A stretch of 64,000 bases of DNA from an uncultured Schlesneria sp. (lineage in GTDB: Bacteria > Planctomycetota > Planctomycetia > Planctomycetales > Planctomycetaceae), in NCBI GenBank assembly GCA_903871875.1, contig CAIQIR010000062.1, positions 1 to 64,000 on the forward strand, written 5' to 3'. Shown here in pieces: positions 25,721 to 35,005 of this stretch. The translations under genes and the position numbers were made by a program. The stretch's first letter is position 1; every line of letters begins with the position of its first letter. Below the pieces are notes generated by a model. The model made no database searches. It was given only the letters and a program-made list of their open reading frames with translations, and was not told the origin of the DNA.

Positions 25721-26011
25721 ATGGACGGTGATCTCTCGAGTTGGAGCAGCGGACTCTTACTGGCTGTCCTGTGTGTATTGCTCGGAACGATCGGGGTCGT
25801 GTCGGCATCCCGTTCCGAAGAACGATGGCTGGCGAGCGGACTGCTCTGGCAAGGGACGTTATTGACCTTCGTCGTCGCCGGAGCTTATTTTCATCGCTCA
25901 TCACCGCTTTATCTGGGAGGGCTGGTCGTGTTGGGATTGCTGATGATTCAGACGCTACAAAAAAGGGAATTCCACGACGACAGGCCCGCTAACCAGGACG
26001 AAGTGGAATGA
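25721..26011 (+). CDS. Small three-helix membrane protein resembling NuoK
   Basis: The 96-residue product has three hydrophobic helices (about 11-29, 36-55, 59-77), the size and topology of complex I NuoK. SASRSEERWLASGLLWQGTL lies where NuoK has R-R-N-L-[IV]-x-x-L-M-x-[IV]-E-L-M. However, neither membrane glutamate essential for NuoK proton transfer is present: GIELM corresponds to GLLWQ and the helix-3 glutamate falls in LGGLVVLGLLM. The resemblance is therefore structural and positional. It lies 9 bp after the NuoJ-like gene, and its TGA overlaps the next ATG. Confidence 0.5.
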   Translation: MDGDLSSWSSGLLLAVLCVLLGTIGVVSASRSEERWLASGLLWQGTLLTFVVAGAYFHRSSPLYLGGLVVLGLLMIQTLQKREFHDDRPANQDEVE

Positions 26012-26808
26012 TCGTGCCGGTCGCGAGCCTGTTGATTGTCACCGCCGCATTTCCGGTGCTGGGCGGCATTGCAGTGCTGGGGGCCAGCCTTCGAGGCCAG
26101 CGGAAAGCCAGCTTGCTGCTGACTCGACTGGGTCTGATCGGGGGGGCGGTCTGCGGAGCGATCCTGGCGGTCCTGCTCGCTCGCGAACCCGAGTCGGTGT
26201 CGCCGACGGTTCAATTGTCGCTCTGGACGTGGCTGTCCTGCTCCCTGCCGCTGTCGCCTTCGATTACCTTCGGACTGGAAGCCACTTCGATCAAAGCCTG
26301 CCTGGTCAGCCTGACCGGCGGACTGGCCCTGATCGCGTTATGGAACGCCGGTTCGTCCACAAAAAGTTCGCTGTCGGACGAGGCCATCCTGACGACAAGC
26401 CTGCTGTATGCCGCCGGGACCATTTTTGCCTTCGCGCCGAACACAGCTCAGGCCCTGCTCGGCTGGGCAGGGATCAGCTTGCTGGCGGTAATCTTAATTC
26501 GGCTGTCGCACCAACAACGGCCTCCGCAGTCCAGATACAACGAGACGACCCTGGCCCGTGGCACAACGACGTCCGGCGGCGAGCTGATGACCGACCGCTT
26601 GATGCACCGCTTGCGGTCCCTGGAATCGACCGCCGGATATCTGGAAAGTCTGTATCTCGAACGAGTCTGGCGGGCCTTCACCGGCCGTTGGCCCGATTGG
26701 GCGGCTGAGCAGACCGAAGTCCTGGAAGACCGTTCGGTCTCGATCCGACTTTTGGCGATGACCTTAGGAGCATCGGTCATCTGGCTAACCTGGCTGATCG
26801 GCATCTGA
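26008..26808 (+). CDS. Shortened NuoL-like membrane protein
   Basis: The 266-residue product looks like the two ends of NuoL (normally over 600 residues). The N-terminal 130 residues (VASLLIVTAAFPVLGGIAVL, SLWTWLSCSLPLSPSITFGL) match the first helices and the L-Y-x-W-[IL] periplasmic strand before 'F-x-L-D-x-L-S'. The last 70 residues (LESLYLERVWRAFTGRWPDW, SIRLLAMTLGASVIWLTWLI) match the NuoL end with its soluble connector and final helix. The central antiporter bundle with channel lysines and glutamate is absent. The ATG overlaps the NuoK-like stop codon, so the proteins are coupled. The assignment is by order and pattern only. Confidence 0.5.
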   Translation: MIVPVASLLIVTAAFPVLGGIAVLGASLRGQRKASLLLTRLGLIGGAVCGAILAVLLAREPESVSPTVQLSLWTWLSCSLPLSPSITFGLEATSIKACLVSLTGGLALIALWNAGSSTKSSLSDEAILTTSLLYAAGTIFAFAPNTAQALLGWAGISLLAVILIRLSHQQRPPQSRYNETTLARGTTTSGGELMTDRLMHRLRSLESTAGYLESLYLERVWRAFTGRWPDWAAEQTEVLEDRSVSIRLLAMTLGASVIWLTWLIGI

Positions 26809-26914
26809 ATCACCAACAATCGCGGCTGGTTCCACTGATCAGACTGGCCCCTGCCCTTTGGCAAAACGGCCCAGGATCCGCCAGAGAATTTCACTTCGCC
26901 TACAGACGTTGAGA

Positions 26915-29900
26915 TCAGGGTCGAGCCAAGCGAGCCCGGTACTTCTCATAGAATCGGGTTTGGCGGTTTTCGGGCTGGAACGGTTGTCCTTGGATCAACG
27001 TCCCTTTGATCTGGGTTGTCGGCTGAAGCAACGAACCGTCCGTAATCACCAGGTTGGCCCATTTGCCCACGGTCAACGATCCCATTCGATCGGCCACGCC
27101 CAGAATTTCAGCCGTCGAGAGTGTCACGCCGCGCAAGGCTTCTTTTTCCGGCAGACCGTACGCCACGGCCATCGCCGCTTCAAACGGGACATTGCGACTA
27201 TTCGATGCGGTGTCGGAACGGAAACAGAACTTCACGCCCGCTTCGTGTAATCGACCGGCGTTGGCATACGGGGCGTCGAACGGGTCATACTCCGCCATCG
27301 GCTTGCGCATCACCGGACCGACGATCAACGGAATGTTGGCCGCCTTGATCTTGTCGGCGACCTTCCAGCCGTCGGTGACACCGCACAACACGATCTTCAG
27401 TTGTTCCTGCTCGGCGAACCGCAGCGCCTCGACAATTTCCTGCTTGGCATCTGCTTCGATGAAGATCGGCTTTTCGCCCCGGATATAAGGACGCATTGCT
27501 TCGTAACGAGGATCGACCAGCATTTTGGTTTCACCGGAACGGGTTTGCGACGGCGACTTGGATTGGTTCTCCAGGCTGCGAGCCTTGTCATAGAGCCGTG
27601 CCTCCTTGAAATGACGCTTCAGATCTTCGATGGCCGATTTGCGATTGCTGCCGCCGGGCCAGAGTAATTGCAGTCCCTGCTCCAGATTCAAAACCATGTC
27701 GGGCATTGTCCAACCGGCCAACTGAATCAGCGACACCTGTCCGGGAACAATCGCGCCGTACGCTCGTTCGTGGGACGTCATATTGCCGCCTCCGGCGGGC
27801 AAACACAAAGTCGTGGTAATACCACCTGATCGGGCCACGGGAATCAGCTCCGAATCGGGGTTCACCGCGATACCGGCACGAAGGTCGGCCTGGAACTGCC
27901 CGATCTCACCCAAGTCGTCGGTGGCTCGCACCATGGCAATCTCGATCAGGCCGACCGAGGTACCGGCATCGATCAGACCGGGATAAAGATGCAGTCCGTC
28001 GGCGCGAACAATCGGCAGCCCGTCAGGCAGGGGCAGCTGCGGTCCGATCGCCGTGATCTTTCCCGCTTCCACAACGACAACGCCGTTCGGGATGTCGTCG
28101 GCATCGATAGGATGCAGTGTCGCACCGACGATCGCATACTTGGCCGTTTTGGCCGCGTCGAGATCGATCCGGGCAATTCGCCGATCCGGTGGCAACAGTT
28201 TCAATTCCGCGGGCTTCGCGGTACTGGCCACAGCAGCGGCACTCATGATGCTGGGCTGTTTGTCTCGCGTGAAGTAGGATTCGCCGGCGATCAAAGTCTG
28301 CTCGCAGCGCGAAAACGCGTTGAAGGGGTGACCACTGAAAATGGCGATGTCGGCTTGCTTGCCGACTTCAATCGATCCAAGCCGATCCGACAACCCGAGT
28401 TCCCTGGCCGAATTCAACGTGATGGCCTGCAACGCCGCGTCGGGGGGCATATTGCCATAACGAATGGTCTTGGCCGCTTCGACGTAAAGGTGCCGGATCA
28501 ACTCCCAGTCGTCACTTTTGATCACCGTGTTGGCACCCGCTTCGTGCAACAGAGCGGCGTTGTGAGGAACAGCGTCGAACGCTTCGACCTTGTAGGCCCA
28601 CCAGTCGGCGAAGGTACTGCAACTGGCGCCGTGCTTCACGATTTCGGGCGCGACTTTGTAGCCCTCTAAGACGTGCTGCAGCGACCAGACGCGAATGCCA
28701 TGATTTTCGGCCACACGCAGCAGCATCAGAATTTCGTCGGCTCGATAGCAGTGTGAATGGATGAACTTCTGATGGCTCAGAATGTCGGCCAAGGCTTCCA
28801 ATCGCAGGTCACGCCGCGGCGCGAGCAGTTTGTCGGCGACACCACCGGCTTGTTGCCGGGCCTGTTCATGGGCCATCCAGACGCGGCGATAATCCAAGGC
28901 TTCCAAAAATGCGCGATTCAAGGTGGCTTCCACGCCCAATCGCGTATTGGGAAACCGTCCACGAGAAAATTTCACGTTCTCGCCCAGGGCGAATTTGACC
29001 CCGGAATGCGCACCGGGAAAAAGATGCTCAGCGGCGGATGTGCCATGCTTCAACTGGACGACGGCGTCTTGTCCACCGATACAATTCGCCGATCCATGCA
29101 GCAGCCTGGCGGTGGTCACGCCACCGGCCAGCGCTCGGTATTCGCTGGGATCGGCCGTATTGACGACATCGCGAATGCGGACTTCGCAGACAATCGAATC
29201 GGTCGCCTCGTTGATGCCATTCGAAATCATGATATGACTGTGGGTATCGATAATTCCCGGCATGACGTACCGGTCGGTGGCATCGATGATCATCATCCCG
29301 GGCTCGGGTTGCAGGTTGGGACCAATCGCGGCAATCGTGCCGTTCTTCACCAGGATCGACGTGCGGGGTTGAGTGAGTCCCGTTGCCGTCAGGACCGTTC
29401 CGTGCTGAATCAGGACATTCCCCCCGGTCAGCACCGGACGAGCGCGGCGATCTTCGGGAAATTCGACCGGTTGTTCGATCACAGTGGCTGCGACCGTCGC
29501 GTCGGTGGACACGTTCGCGGGGCGAAGTGCACTGGGTGTTTCGGGGGAAGGAGTTGCTTCAGTGGCCTTGGCGTCCGACGTTTCGATCCCCGACAACTGA
29601 ACGGCCGCAACCGATTGTGGTTTGGCATCGACTCGTCTGGCAGACCATTTCGTCGGAGCACCGAACGGCGATTTCAACACGCCACGCAGTTCGGTCGGGG
29701 ACAGCGCCGTGGCCACAGCGGGCGGTGCGATCGCAACGGGTTGGGCCGGCGGTTCCCAACCCGTCGTGTCAAACTTCAATTGAATCGTGGTGTCCCCGGC
29801 GCCGATGGACACCACAAACTCGACACGGTCCTTGGTTGCTGTTCCCGACGAGAGACGTCCATCGCCCTGTTCGCTATGAAATCGTCCGGACAACGTTCGA

Positions 29901-31531
29901 TCGGTCTGCGTCAATTCCAGATCGCCGTGCAACGGCCCACTGGCGGAATCGATCTCGACAGTCCACGCTCCCGCGACTTGCAATGGCGGCGGTTCACCGG
30001 GCTTCGTGGGTTCCACCGGTTTGGCGTCTTTGTTGTACTCGTAGCGTTGTCCGTTAATGACGGAGTAACGCACCTTCGATTGTTCATTGTCAAACGGTCC
30101 CGTCAGCGCGACGAAGTACGCCGGCCGACCGACCGCGATGATGCCAAGATCTTTTTCGAGACCCAGAATGACCGCGGCTTGAGTCGTCAGTGCCGCGAGC
30201 GCGGCGTCGCGATCCAGGCCATTGGCGATCGCCTGACGCATCGCTTTCAGAATGTCGGCGGGCGTTTTTCCATCGCGGGAACCGACTGCGAAACGGACGC
30301 CCGCCTGTTGCAGTTCGGCCAATCCATGCACGCGTTGCTTCCACTCTGCCAGTTTTTGTTCGCGAACCCGTTTGGGTTCGGGAAGATCGGGATACGGGTC
30401 GTCGCCCGGTTTGGGCGGATCGATTTTGGGTTCATCGCCAAAGTCGACGTGCAACACCAGATCGGTCTCGGTTTTTTTCAGTCGGTCGGCCAGACGATAG
30501 GCCTCTTCACCACCCCAGATGGCGATCCGCAGCTGATGTTCGGCGGCAAAATTGAGCGCCCGATCGTGATCGTCGCGCGCGCCGGCAAGAAACATCGTGC
30601 GCAGTTTTCCGGAACGAATCTTGGTGAATTCTTCCAGGACGGCATCGGCAGCCGGACGATCGATTCCGGCCACTCCCTCGGCAAACAATCGCCCCTGCTT
30701 GGCATGCCGTTCGGCATCCAGGAAAGTTTGACGCAGATGAGCGTGAACGCCCATTTTGGTCGCGGGGTACTCTTGCGTCCGTCGTTCGGCCAATTGCAAC
30801 GTCGCGAAGGACGTCGACAAAAGCAGTGCCTCACGCGGGGGCAGCGAGGCCAGATTCACAACGGCTCCGTGTCCACTGGCAATCCGGCCTGTCGGCAAGA
30901 CATGTACGGCCACGAACCCGGTTTGTCGGTATTTGTCGAGTTCATTTGCGGCCAGCTTAAGATGTTCGGCCACGGCGTATTCGGGCGTCAGTCCACTGTG
31001 ATTGTCGCCTCGTAAACCCGCCAGGGCATATTTCGAAACATCAACCCCGCGCCCCTCGATCGGCACCGGCTTGGAATCGTCGAGCAGTGTCGCAGCGCCG
31101 GCATCGACGAATCCGGCATAAACGGTCAAACCTTGACCATCAATGACATCGGCATCGGAAGGAATCTCAATGTCGGGCCCGATGGCGGCAATTCGCCCGG
31201 CCCTGACGACGATGTTTCCCGCTTCCACCACCTGTCCAGGTGCCGTCACCAGGCGCGCGTTCTTCATTGCAAAGGTGCGGACCTGAAAACCGGGGGGTTC
31301 GTCGGCTGGGGCGGCGCCACACGCCAGGACCAGCCAGATGAGGCAAGCCACGAACCATGACTGGCCTGAGACCGCCCGTTCAAGTCTGGCCAAACTTTTC
31401 AATGCGCCAATCGGTTGTGGTTGAGTCGTTTCAACGCACGAAAGGCACAAATTCGCGTGAGGGGAAACGGTGTCTGCCTGCTGGCGTATTTCTGAATCGC
31501 ACGGCGAGGAATCAAGAGAAGTAGAAGCCAA
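26915..31531 (-). CDS. Very large exported protein with three amidohydrolase domains
   Basis: About 1538 residues: a hydrophobic export segment (around 58-77), then three amidohydrolase-type domains. The first spans about 85-490 and opens VYAGFVDAGAATLLDD. A small beta domain of about 110 residues follows (WTVEIDSASGPLHGDLELTQ). The second domain spans about 700-1110 and keeps the metal motif MPGIIDTHSHIMI with later FIHSHCYRADE, QHV and SDD, so it is probably catalytic. The third spans about 1125-1530, opening LYPGLIDAGTSVGL. The first and third lack the HxH metal pair. All three have the terminal 'G-x-x-x-x-G-K-x-A-D/N' motif. They resemble imidazolonepropionase-like hydrolases. The start is unclear: TTG 31531 or a later TTG nearer the signal peptide (about 31400); no ATG is available. 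Confidence 0.85.
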   Translation of the reverse strand: MASTSLDSSPCDSEIRQQADTVSPHANLCLSCVETTQPQPIGALKSLARLERAVSGQSWFVACLIWLVLACGAAPADEPPGFQVRTFAMKNARLVTAPGQVVEAGNIVVRAGRIAAIGPDIEIPSDADVIDGQGLTVYAGFVDAGAATLLDDSKPVPIEGRGVDVSKYALAGLRGDNHSGLTPEYAVAEHLKLAANELDKYRQTGFVAVHVLPTGRIASGHGAVVNLASLPPREALLLSTSFATLQLAERRTQEYPATKMGVHAHLRQTFLDAERHAKQGRLFAEGVAGIDRPAADAVLEEFTKIRSGKLRTMFLAGARDDHDRALNFAAEHQLRIAIWGGEEAYRLADRLKKTETDLVLHVDFGDEPKIDPPKPGDDPYPDLPEPKRVREQKLAEWKQRVHGLAELQQAGVRFAVGSRDGKTPADILKAMRQAIANGLDRDAALAALTTQAAVILGLEKDLGIIAVGRPAYFVALTGPFDNEQSKVRYSVINGQRYEYNKDAKPVEPTKPGEPPPLQVAGAWTVEIDSASGPLHGDLELTQTDRTLSGRFHSEQGDGRLSSGTATKDRVEFVVSIGAGDTTIQLKFDTTGWEPPAQPVAIAPPAVATALSPTELRGVLKSPFGAPTKWSARRVDAKPQSVAAVQLSGIETSDAKATEATPSPETPSALRPANVSTDATVAATVIEQPVEFPEDRRARPVLTGGNVLIQHGTVLTATGLTQPRTSILVKNGTIAAIGPNLQPEPGMMIIDATDRYVMPGIIDTHSHIMISNGINEATDSIVCEVRIRDVVNTADPSEYRALAGGVTTARLLHGSANCIGGQDAVVQLKHGTSAAEHLFPGAHSGVKFALGENVKFSRGRFPNTRLGVEATLNRAFLEALDYRRVWMAHEQARQQAGGVADKLLAPRRDLRLEALADILSHQKFIHSHCYRADEILMLLRVAENHGIRVWSLQHVLEGYKVAPEIVKHGASCSTFADWWAYKVEAFDAVPHNAALLHEAGANTVIKSDDWELIRHLYVEAAKTIRYGNMPPDAALQAITLNSARELGLSDRLGSIEVGKQADIAIFSGHPFNAFSRCEQTLIAGESYFTRDKQPSIMSAAAVASTAKPAELKLLPPDRRIARIDLDAAKTAKYAIVGATLHPIDADDIPNGVVVVEAGKITAIGPQLPLPDGLPIVRADGLHLYPGLIDAGTSVGLIEIAMVRATDDLGEIGQFQADLRAGIAVNPDSELIPVARSGGITTTLCLPAGGGNMTSHERAYGAIVPGQVSLIQLAGWTMPDMVLNLEQGLQLLWPGGSNRKSAIEDLKRHFKEARLYDKARSLENQSKSPSQTRSGETKMLVDPRYEAMRPYIRGEKPIFIEADAKQEIVEALRFAEQEQLKIVLCGVTDGWKVADKIKAANIPLIVGPVMRKPMAEYDPFDAPYANAGRLHEAGVKFCFRSDTASNSRNVPFEAAMAVAYGLPEKEALRGVTLSTAEILGVADRMGSLTVGKWANLVITDGSLLQPTTQIKGTLIQGQPFQPENRQTRFYEKYRARLARP

Positions 31532-32688
31532 TGTGGTTTTCCTGGCGAGTAAGGCCTGCTGAGTCGTCTTCTTCCGCAGTCAGAGTCAGCCTAATCCGTA
31601 AAGCCCCCCGCCCGCCAGTGGCACCTCGGTCAGATCAAGAGGGTTCGGCGGCAATTCCGCAGCGCGGTCTGGCAGCGACTTTTCCGCAACCAGGCTTGGT
31701 GGCGGAAGAATCGTGAGGAAAACGCATAATTGACATGGCCTGTGATGTCGAAACGACTTGGGGACAATTCCGTCACAGACCGTCCGATCCGACTTGCCGA
31801 CCATTTTTTTGACAAGACTCACAGAAATTGCCATTTTCAACAAAAGACTTGAATTGACATAACTCTTCCGCTCGATATGATCCCAGTGTCGATTCGTGCT
31901 TTCCGATCAGGCACAGATTCACGGGCGATTGCTCTTGAATCAGCTCGCTTCGCAAGATGTCCAAGTGTCCGTGACGGCCGGTGTTTGTCATGAACTGCGT
32001 TCTGCCTGAACCACGTTCTTGACGAATTGAGGGCTGTGGTATCTTGAGTCCGTCGTCATCAGGCTCTACGGTGCGGAACGCTTTCTGCTCGTGTTCCGTC
32101 AAGGCTTTTCGACGATCACTCAATTTGTTGCCACACTGGTGGTCCTCTGACATCCGCTCGTTTGTAGGCCAGTTTGCGTTGTTCGCGGTGAGGAATTCAT
32201 TCACCTTGGCGTGCTTCTGCTGACGGAATTTGTGATGGGCGAGTTCGCCCCGCATGCTGTTCTTTGGTTTGGAACAGATTGTGGTCTGGTGAAGTGAGTT
32301 TGAATCACGACGCGAGTCTTGCAAGGAGGCTTGGAGCAATTTTATATCGCTCGCGGCCATGAATGAGGCATTTGTCGAAGGTCCGATGTTGTGGCTGACG
32401 CGATGATCGCGTGAGGAAACAATCGGTTACCTCGATGCTGATTGTCTCGTTCAGAACCGCGAGAAATATGAAGTGGCTACTGGCCGCGTCTCGTTAGAGG
32501 ATTTCGGAAGCTGTTTTTCGTCGAATTCCAATCTTCGACCCCGTGTGACGGGGTCAGACCTTGAGAACGGAACCCGCCTGGATGCGCTGGGGATTCCTAT
32601 CTGGACCGATTTGTACTCCGCTGAATGGCGAATGCCGTTCGACAGCGTTGAGCTGTTCTTGTCCGCGCACGCTCAGTTTGTTTAGCCA
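31532..32688. other. Long intergenic region before rho
   Basis: About 1.16 kb. A leftward open frame of 195 codons (31773-32360) contains no family pattern I recognise and has a polar, unordered composition, so I do not call it a gene. A rightward frame (32473-32685) ends 3 bp before the rho start and also looks fortuitous. A perfect hairpin at 32537-32555 lies in the rho leader. The region must hold the promoters of rho and of the amidohydrolase. Confidence 0.5.
32537..32555 (+). promoter_or_regulatory. Hairpin in the rho leader
   Basis: GACCCCGT, loop GTG, ACGGGGTC is a perfect 8-bp GC-rich stem 134 bp before the rho start codon, without a following T-run. rho mRNA leaders in several bacteria are autoregulated by Rho-dependent attenuation, so a structured leader would fit; function is inferred only. 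Confidence 0.35.
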
Positions 32689-34647
32689 ATGGAAATGTTT
32701 ATGACCGCAGAGCAAAGTTCCGGTTCCCCAAAACGAGTCACCCGTCGCCGCACAAAGAAGGCTGACGCGACAGAATCTGTCGATTTGCGAGAAACCGGAT
32801 TGGGCGACGCCCAGTCGCCGAAGCCCTTCATCGAAGATGTGTTTGATGAGATCGCCGCCGTGCGACGGGAATCCGAGGGCTACCCCACCGAACAAGACAT
32901 GGATTTTGAGGCCCTGGACGAAGCGCCCGCTCCCCGACGCAGTCGATCCCGACGAGCGGAAGCGGCTCCCGCAGAAACAACCGCTGAACGTCCGGCAACG
33001 AGTGAACCACCGCGACGCGGTCGAGCTCCTCGAAGAACCGAAGCGCCGGCCGAATCGACTTCTTCCGCCGAGACACATGCGGCTCCCGCGGAACGGGCAG
33101 AGCCCGTATCCGAATCGTCGAGTCACTTCCACGCCGATTCGTCCGCAGGCGACAAGTCCGACTTTGTCGGCGAGGCCGGTGGCGAACCGTCGTCCGCAGG
33201 CCCCAACGATTATCCCACCGGTCCCGAAGGCTTTCCGGATGGTGGACAAAACCGCCGTCGTCGTCGTCGACGCGGACGTGGCCGCGGCCCCGGTGGTGGA
33301 CCAGAAAACGCGACTGGTGGTGGCTATGCCCAGCAGTCTCAACAACGACCACCGCAGGGACGATATAATCAGCCTCAAGGCCAAGGGGGCTATGGCCAGC
33401 AAAACCAAGGACGCGGCGGTCACCGCCGACCACCGCAAGACAACCGCCGGCCGCAATACAACAACAATAATAATGTTGGCGGTAACGCCCGGTCTCACGC
33501 GGAACCTCGCAACAGCAATCAGGAACGTGGTCCCGAGACCGTGACGCTGGTTCAGGGGATCCTGGAATTGCATCCAAAGGGATACGGTTTCCTGCGAGAT
33601 CCAAAGGCCGGTTATGTTTCACAGGAATCAGATTCGTTCGTGTCGGGTTCGCTGCTGGAGAAGTATGGCATTCGCGAAGGTGTGCTGATCACCGGCGAAA
33701 GCATTCCCGGCGGACGCGGTCAGGGCCCGCGGTTGCGATCGATTCAATCGATCGAAGGCCGACTTCCTGAACTGTATGCCGAAGTCAAGAACTTCGATTC
33801 GCTGACACCGATTAATCCTCACGTCCAGATCAAGCTGGAAACGGGGCCGACACCGGTCACGATGCGAGTGATGGATCTGTTGACCCCGATCGGTAAGGGA
33901 CAACGTGCCTTGATCGTGGCTCCGCCGCGTACGGGCAAGACGATGCTGCTGCAGGAAATCGCCGATTCGGTCAGCACGAATTATCCAGACATCTATCTGA
34001 TCGTGCTGCTGATCGACGAACGTCCCGAAGAAGTCACCGAAATGCGTCGTCGCGTGAAGGGCGAAGTGGTCGCTTCGTCACTGGACCGCGAAGTCGAAAA
34101 CCATATCCGCGTCAGCCAGCTGGTTTTCGAACGAGCCAAACGAATGGCCGAATCGGGCCGCGACGTCTTCGTGCTGCTCGACAGCATCACGCGGACGGCA
34201 CGGGCGTTCAATAAATGGACGAACACCGGTCGCACGGGCACTGGCGGTCTCGACGTGAAGGCGATGGACTTGCCGAAAAAGATGTTCGGTATGGCCCGTC
34301 AGTTCGACGAAGGTGGATCGATGACCGTCGTCGGCACGGCGCTGATCGAAACCGGCAGCCGCATGGACGAAGCGATTTTCCTGGAGTTCAAAGGCACCGG
34401 CAACATGGAAATGGTGCTGAGCCGGGAACTGGCCGAACGCCGCATCTGGCCGGCGATCGATATTTCGAGATCGGGAACGCGACGCGAAGAAAAGATTCTG
34501 GCACCCGATGTTCTAGAAGGGGTCACGCTGCTGCGTCGCAGCCTGGTCTCGCTCAGTCCGGTCGAAGCGATGGAACAACTGACTCGCATCCTGCAGAAAT
34601 ACCCCACGAACGCCGATTTCCTCGCCAAGGTGCGGTCGATTCTGTAA
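32689..34647 (+). CDS. rho: Transcription termination factor Rho with long disordered N-terminal insertion
   Basis: The 652-residue product combines a low-complexity N-terminal region (residues 1-280: acidic, then Arg-rich, then R/G/Q/N-rich, including QGQGGYGQQNQGRGGHRRPP and a run of asparagines) with a complete Rho core. The core has the primary RNA-binding fold (GILELHPKGYGFLRDPKAGY), the P-loop APPRTGKTMLLQEIA, the LIDERPEEVTEMRRR Walker B region and the Q-loop/R-loop segment DSITRTARAFN, KATGALD-like TGTGGLDVKAMD. E. coli Rho is 419 residues; the extra length is all at the N-terminus. Rho is the ATP-dependent hexameric RNA translocase that ends transcription. Start codons at 32689 and 32701 are both possible; neither has a strong Shine-Dalgarno. 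Confidence 0.97.
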   Translation: MEMFMTAEQSSGSPKRVTRRRTKKADATESVDLRETGLGDAQSPKPFIEDVFDEIAAVRRESEGYPTEQDMDFEALDEAPAPRRSRSRRAEAAPAETTAERPATSEPPRRGRAPRRTEAPAESTSSAETHAAPAERAEPVSESSSHFHADSSAGDKSDFVGEAGGEPSSAGPNDYPTGPEGFPDGGQNRRRRRRRGRGRGPGGGPENATGGGYAQQSQQRPPQGRYNQPQGQGGYGQQNQGRGGHRRPPQDNRRPQYNNNNNVGGNARSHAEPRNSNQERGPETVTLVQGILELHPKGYGFLRDPKAGYVSQESDSFVSGSLLEKYGIREGVLITGESIPGGRGQGPRLRSIQSIEGRLPELYAEVKNFDSLTPINPHVQIKLETGPTPVTMRVMDLLTPIGKGQRALIVAPPRTGKTMLLQEIADSVSTNYPDIYLIVLLIDERPEEVTEMRRRVKGEVVASSLDREVENHIRVSQLVFERAKRMAESGRDVFVLLDSITRTARAFNKWTNTGRTGTGGLDVKAMDLPKKMFGMARQFDEGGSMTVVGTALIETGSRMDEAIFLEFKGTGNMEMVLSRELAERRIWPAIDISRSGTRREEKILAPDVLEGVTLLRRSLVSLSPVEAMEQLTRILQKYPTNADFLAKVRSIL

Positions 34648-35005
34648 GAGGTTTTCCGCTTGCGATTAGTGGAAATTGCTGTCGACGGCCCGATCATCCG
34701 CAAGGATGGCCAGGCCGCGATCGAGCGGCAACGTCGGATCATCAGACAAGAACCCTGCGGCGGAGGGAAGTTTCTTCCTTCGCGCGGGGCGGCGTTGCCT
34801 GGTCAAGAGGACTTATTGTTCGCCCTGATTGGCTGACGAAGTCCGTTCGCGTCGGCCCCCAAGCCGCCCTGGATCCGTCTTCCGCAAAGTTCAACTTTCC
34901 CATAAAGTCCCGCGTTTCGTAATTCCAACCCAAATGGAATCGAAGACGCGTATTCAGGGGACGGAGTCCCTTCCGCCATGTCGCGGCACACAAGGATGTG
35001 AAGCA
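34648..35005. other. Intergenic region after rho
   Basis: About 360 bp without a convincing gene. An in-frame extension of the next gene reaches back to 34829 but codes for a composition unlike a protein N-terminus. Part of the first 160 bp can be read in several frames with no family pattern. No clear terminator follows rho. Confidence 0.45.

Noticed and set aside
28757-31015. 752-codon rightward open frame opposite the amidohydrolase gene
   Set aside because: It is the complement shadow of a well-supported gene; its composition (Arg/Gly/Gln-rich, no domain pattern) is typical of antisense frames in GC-rich DNA.
31773-32360. 195-codon leftward frame in the rho upstream region
   Set aside because: No signal peptide, domain or conserved pattern, and no clear ribosome-binding site; left as unannotated DNA.
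32473-32685. Frame ending 3 bp before rho, possible leader peptide
   Set aside because: Its 70-codon length, GTG start without a good ribosome-binding site and lack of pattern make it more likely chance.
32554-33573. 339-codon leftward open frame opposite the rho N-terminus
   Set aside because: Antisense to the low-complexity rho region; Arg/Ser/Gly-rich with no family pattern.
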